Part shown: piece after piece, positions 62,600 through 64,000 of the stretch
How positions within the stretch are numbered: the stretch's first letter is position 1
Layout: each line of letters starts with the position of its first letter
Notes under the pieces: model-generated
Database searches by the model: none
Seen by the model: the letters and a program-made list of their open reading frames with translations, nothing else
Told to the model about the DNA's origin: nothing
Position numbers and translations under genes: made by a program
Origin: Hydractinia symbiolongicarpus
Lineage: Eukaryota > Cnidaria > Hydrozoa > Anthoathecata > Hydractiniidae
Direction of reading: 5' to 3'
DNA length: 64,000 nucleotides
Assembly: GCF_029227915.1 (NCBI RefSeq)
Contig: NC_079875.1
Span: forward strand, 2,232,001-2,296,000

Positions 62600-63610
62600 G
62601 GGCGTGGCCCGTATAGTCGAATGTATACAAAGAAAGTACCCTGTGAGTAAACTCATTTCCAAAACGATTTTTTAAATTATTTTTTTACCACTAAAACGCA
62701 TGAGACTTGTACTTTTAAAAAATGTTTTCATTTTTGATGAGACGCTGAATAAAAGGAGTTTAATCGCCGGCAAAAGAAAACCTGCGATTTCCCGTAAATC
62801 CCGGACTCGGCCCGTATAGTGAAAAGTATACAAAGAAAGTACCCAGGGAGTAAACTCATTTCCCGAACGATTTTTTAAATTATTATTTCACCACTAAAGC
62901 CCATGAGACATGTAGTTTTCAGAAATGTTTTCATTTTTGATGAGACGCTTAATGAATGTGGTTTAAAAGCTGGGAAACGAAAACACGCGATTTCCTGTAA
63001 ATCCCGGGCTTGGCCCGTATAGTCGAATGTATACAAAGAAAGTACCCTGTGAGTAAACCCATTTTTAAAACGGTTTTTTAAATTATCTTTTCACCACTAA
63101 AACGCATGAGACTACTAGTTTGTTTAAAAATGTTTTCATTTTTGATGAGACGCTGAATAAAAGAAGTTTAATCGCCGGAAAACGAAAACCCGCGATTTCC
63201 CGTAAATCCCGGGCTTGGCTCGTATAGTTGAATGTATATAAAGAAAGTACCCAGGGAGTAAACTGATTTCCCGAACGATTTTTCAAATTATTTCTGCACC
63301 ACTAGAACGAAAGAGACTTGTAGTTTCCAAAAATGTTTTCATTTTTAATAAGACGCTTAATGAAAGAGGTTTAATCGCCGGCAAACGAAATACCACGATT
63401 TCCCTAAATCCTGGGCTTATCCTTATAGTCGAATGTTTACAAAGAAAGTACCCTGTGAGTAAACTCATTTCCAGAACGATTTTTTAAATTATCTTTTCAC
63501 CACTAAAACGCATGAGACTTGTAGTTTTCAAAAATGTTTTCATTTTTTATGAGACGCTGAATAAAAGGAGTTTAATCGCCGGCAAACGAAAACCCGCGCT
63601 TTCCCGTAAA
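62600..63610. repeat. Right member of the repeat pair, one monomer shorter
   Basis: Counterpart of 59150-60363. The monomer with GAGACTACTAGTTTGTTT (63108-63125) continues directly into GAATAAAAGAAG and GCCGGAAAACG. In the left member those marks sit in the next monomer (about 59910-59935). The two monomers have been fused into one. Confidence 0.88.
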
Positions 63611-64000
63611 TCCCGGACTCGACCCGTATAGTCAAAAGTATGCAAAAAAAGCACCCAGGGAGTAAACTCATTTCCCGAACGATTTTTTAAATTATTTTTT
63701 CACCACTAAAACGCATAAGACTTGTAGTTTTCAGAAATGTTTTCATTTTTGATGAGACGCTTAGTGAAAGTGGTTTAATAGCCGGCAAACGAAAACCCGT
63801 GATTTCCGGTAAATCCCGGGCGTGGCCCGTATAGTCGAATGTATACAAAGAAAGTACCCTGTGAATAAACTCATTTCCAAAACGATTTTTTAAATTATCT
63901 TTTCACCACTAAAGCCCATGAGACTTGTAGTTTTCAGAAATGTTTTCATTTTTGATGAGACGCTTAATGAATGTGGTTTAATAGCCGGCAAACGAAAACC
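63611..64000. repeat. Monomers running off the window end
   Basis: About two monomers of ordinary B and A/B type: AAAGCACCC entry, GGGCGTGGCCCG tail, then CCCTGTGAATAAACTC with AAAGCCCATGAG and AATGAATGTGG. The satellite continues to the last base, so the right border of the array is not in view. Confidence 0.85.

Larger units (their letters stand above)
1..64000. repeat. Satellite DNA array, monomer about 203 bp, about 315 copies
   Basis: Every part of the window aligns to one monomer. The anchor AAAGAAAGTA, or GAAGAAAGTA after GTATAC, recurs at intervals of 201-203 bp from 196 to 63847, all in one orientation. Shared landmarks in order are GAGTAAACT, ACGATTTTTTAAA, CACCACTA, ATGAGACTTGTAGTTT, TGTTTTCATTTTT, GATGAGACGCT, GTTTAATCG, GGCAAACGAAA, TTCCCGTAAATCC, GGCCCGTATAGT and GTATAC. 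A hand count of one copy (47625-47827) gives 80 G+C in 203 bases. The array runs off both window ends, so its true length is greater. Such arrays are usual at eukaryotic centromeres or other constitutive heterochromatin, but that location is inferred. The family was not recognised. Confidence 0.98.

Noticed and set aside
13010-63286. Many minus-strand open reading frames of 61-68 codons with near-identical products, as if a repeated small protein gene
   Set aside because: They are the same stretch of monomer read each time. 203 is not a multiple of 3, so each copy shifts the frame, and any stop ends the frame within one to three copies; that fixes the length at about one monomer. Start and stop drift with class and there is no constant ribosome-binding or splice context.
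1-64000. CRISPR array
   Set aside because: The repeats are 203 bp and directly adjacent, with no unique spacers and no cas genes; intermonomer variation is spread over the whole unit.
1-64000. Iteron-type plasmid origin or bacterial repeat region
   Set aside because: Iterons are about 20 bp and few; hundreds of 203-bp copies with higher-order structure and no gene over 64 kb do not fit a bacterial replicon.
1-64000. Terminal inverted repeats or target-site duplications of a transposon
   Set aside because: All inverted repeats found are short dyads internal to every monomer; none bound a segment and no flanking duplication is present.

Overview
The whole 64 kb window is one uninterrupted tandem satellite array. 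A monomer of about 203 bp is repeated roughly 315 times, always in the same orientation. I see no unique sequence, no transposon insertion, no RNA gene and no credible protein-coding gene. The anchor AAAGAAAGTA (or a one-base variant) recurs at 196, 398, 601, 804, 1007, 1210, 1413, 1616 and so on to 63847, which gives a mean spacing near 202.7 bp. This scale and organisation, with higher-order repeats made of diverged monomers, is typical of centromeric or pericentromeric heterochromatin in a eukaryote, either plant or animal. I do not recognise the monomer and cannot name the species.

The monomers fall into classes defined by linked diagnostic bases. A-type copies enter with CCCTGTGAG...CCAAAACG and usually carry TCAAAAATG. 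B-type copies enter with CCCAGGGAG...CCCGAACG and usually carry TCAGAAATG. The two tend to alternate, so the basic unit is often a dimer of about 405 bp. A more diverged C class (202 bp, TTTCTGCACCACTAGAACG, AAATACCACG) occurs at least 22 times. A D variant (GATTAAAAGAAG, GTAAACCCC) is common in the left 26 kb. Each monomer is built around a nearly invariant central core holding a 22-bp dyad (9-bp arms, 4-base loop), with up to three further short dyads and a GTATAC palindrome.

Above the monomer there is a patchwork of local higher-order repeats with different periods. From left to right these are: 8-mer x2 (3.8-7.1 kb), 2-mer x2 (7.0-7.8), a 6/7-mer family (11.3-15.2), 6-mer x2 (15.2-17.6), 11-mer x3 (16.5-23.2), a single-monomer duplication (23.9-24.3), a 9/10-mer family (28.3-33.2), 8-mer x2 (32.4-35.7), 3-mer x2 (35.7-36.9), 13-mer x2 with a nested 2-mer (38.5-43.8), 4-mer x3 of 804 bp (44.1-46.5), 7-mer x2 (49.9-52.8), 8-mer (53.7-56.8), 5-mer x2 (57.4-59.4) and a 17-monomer-spaced pair (59.2 and 62.6 kb). 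Mosaic monomers lie between them. The pattern is that of repeated unequal exchange and segmental duplication. The open reading frames are by-products of the repeat. All identities are judged by eye.
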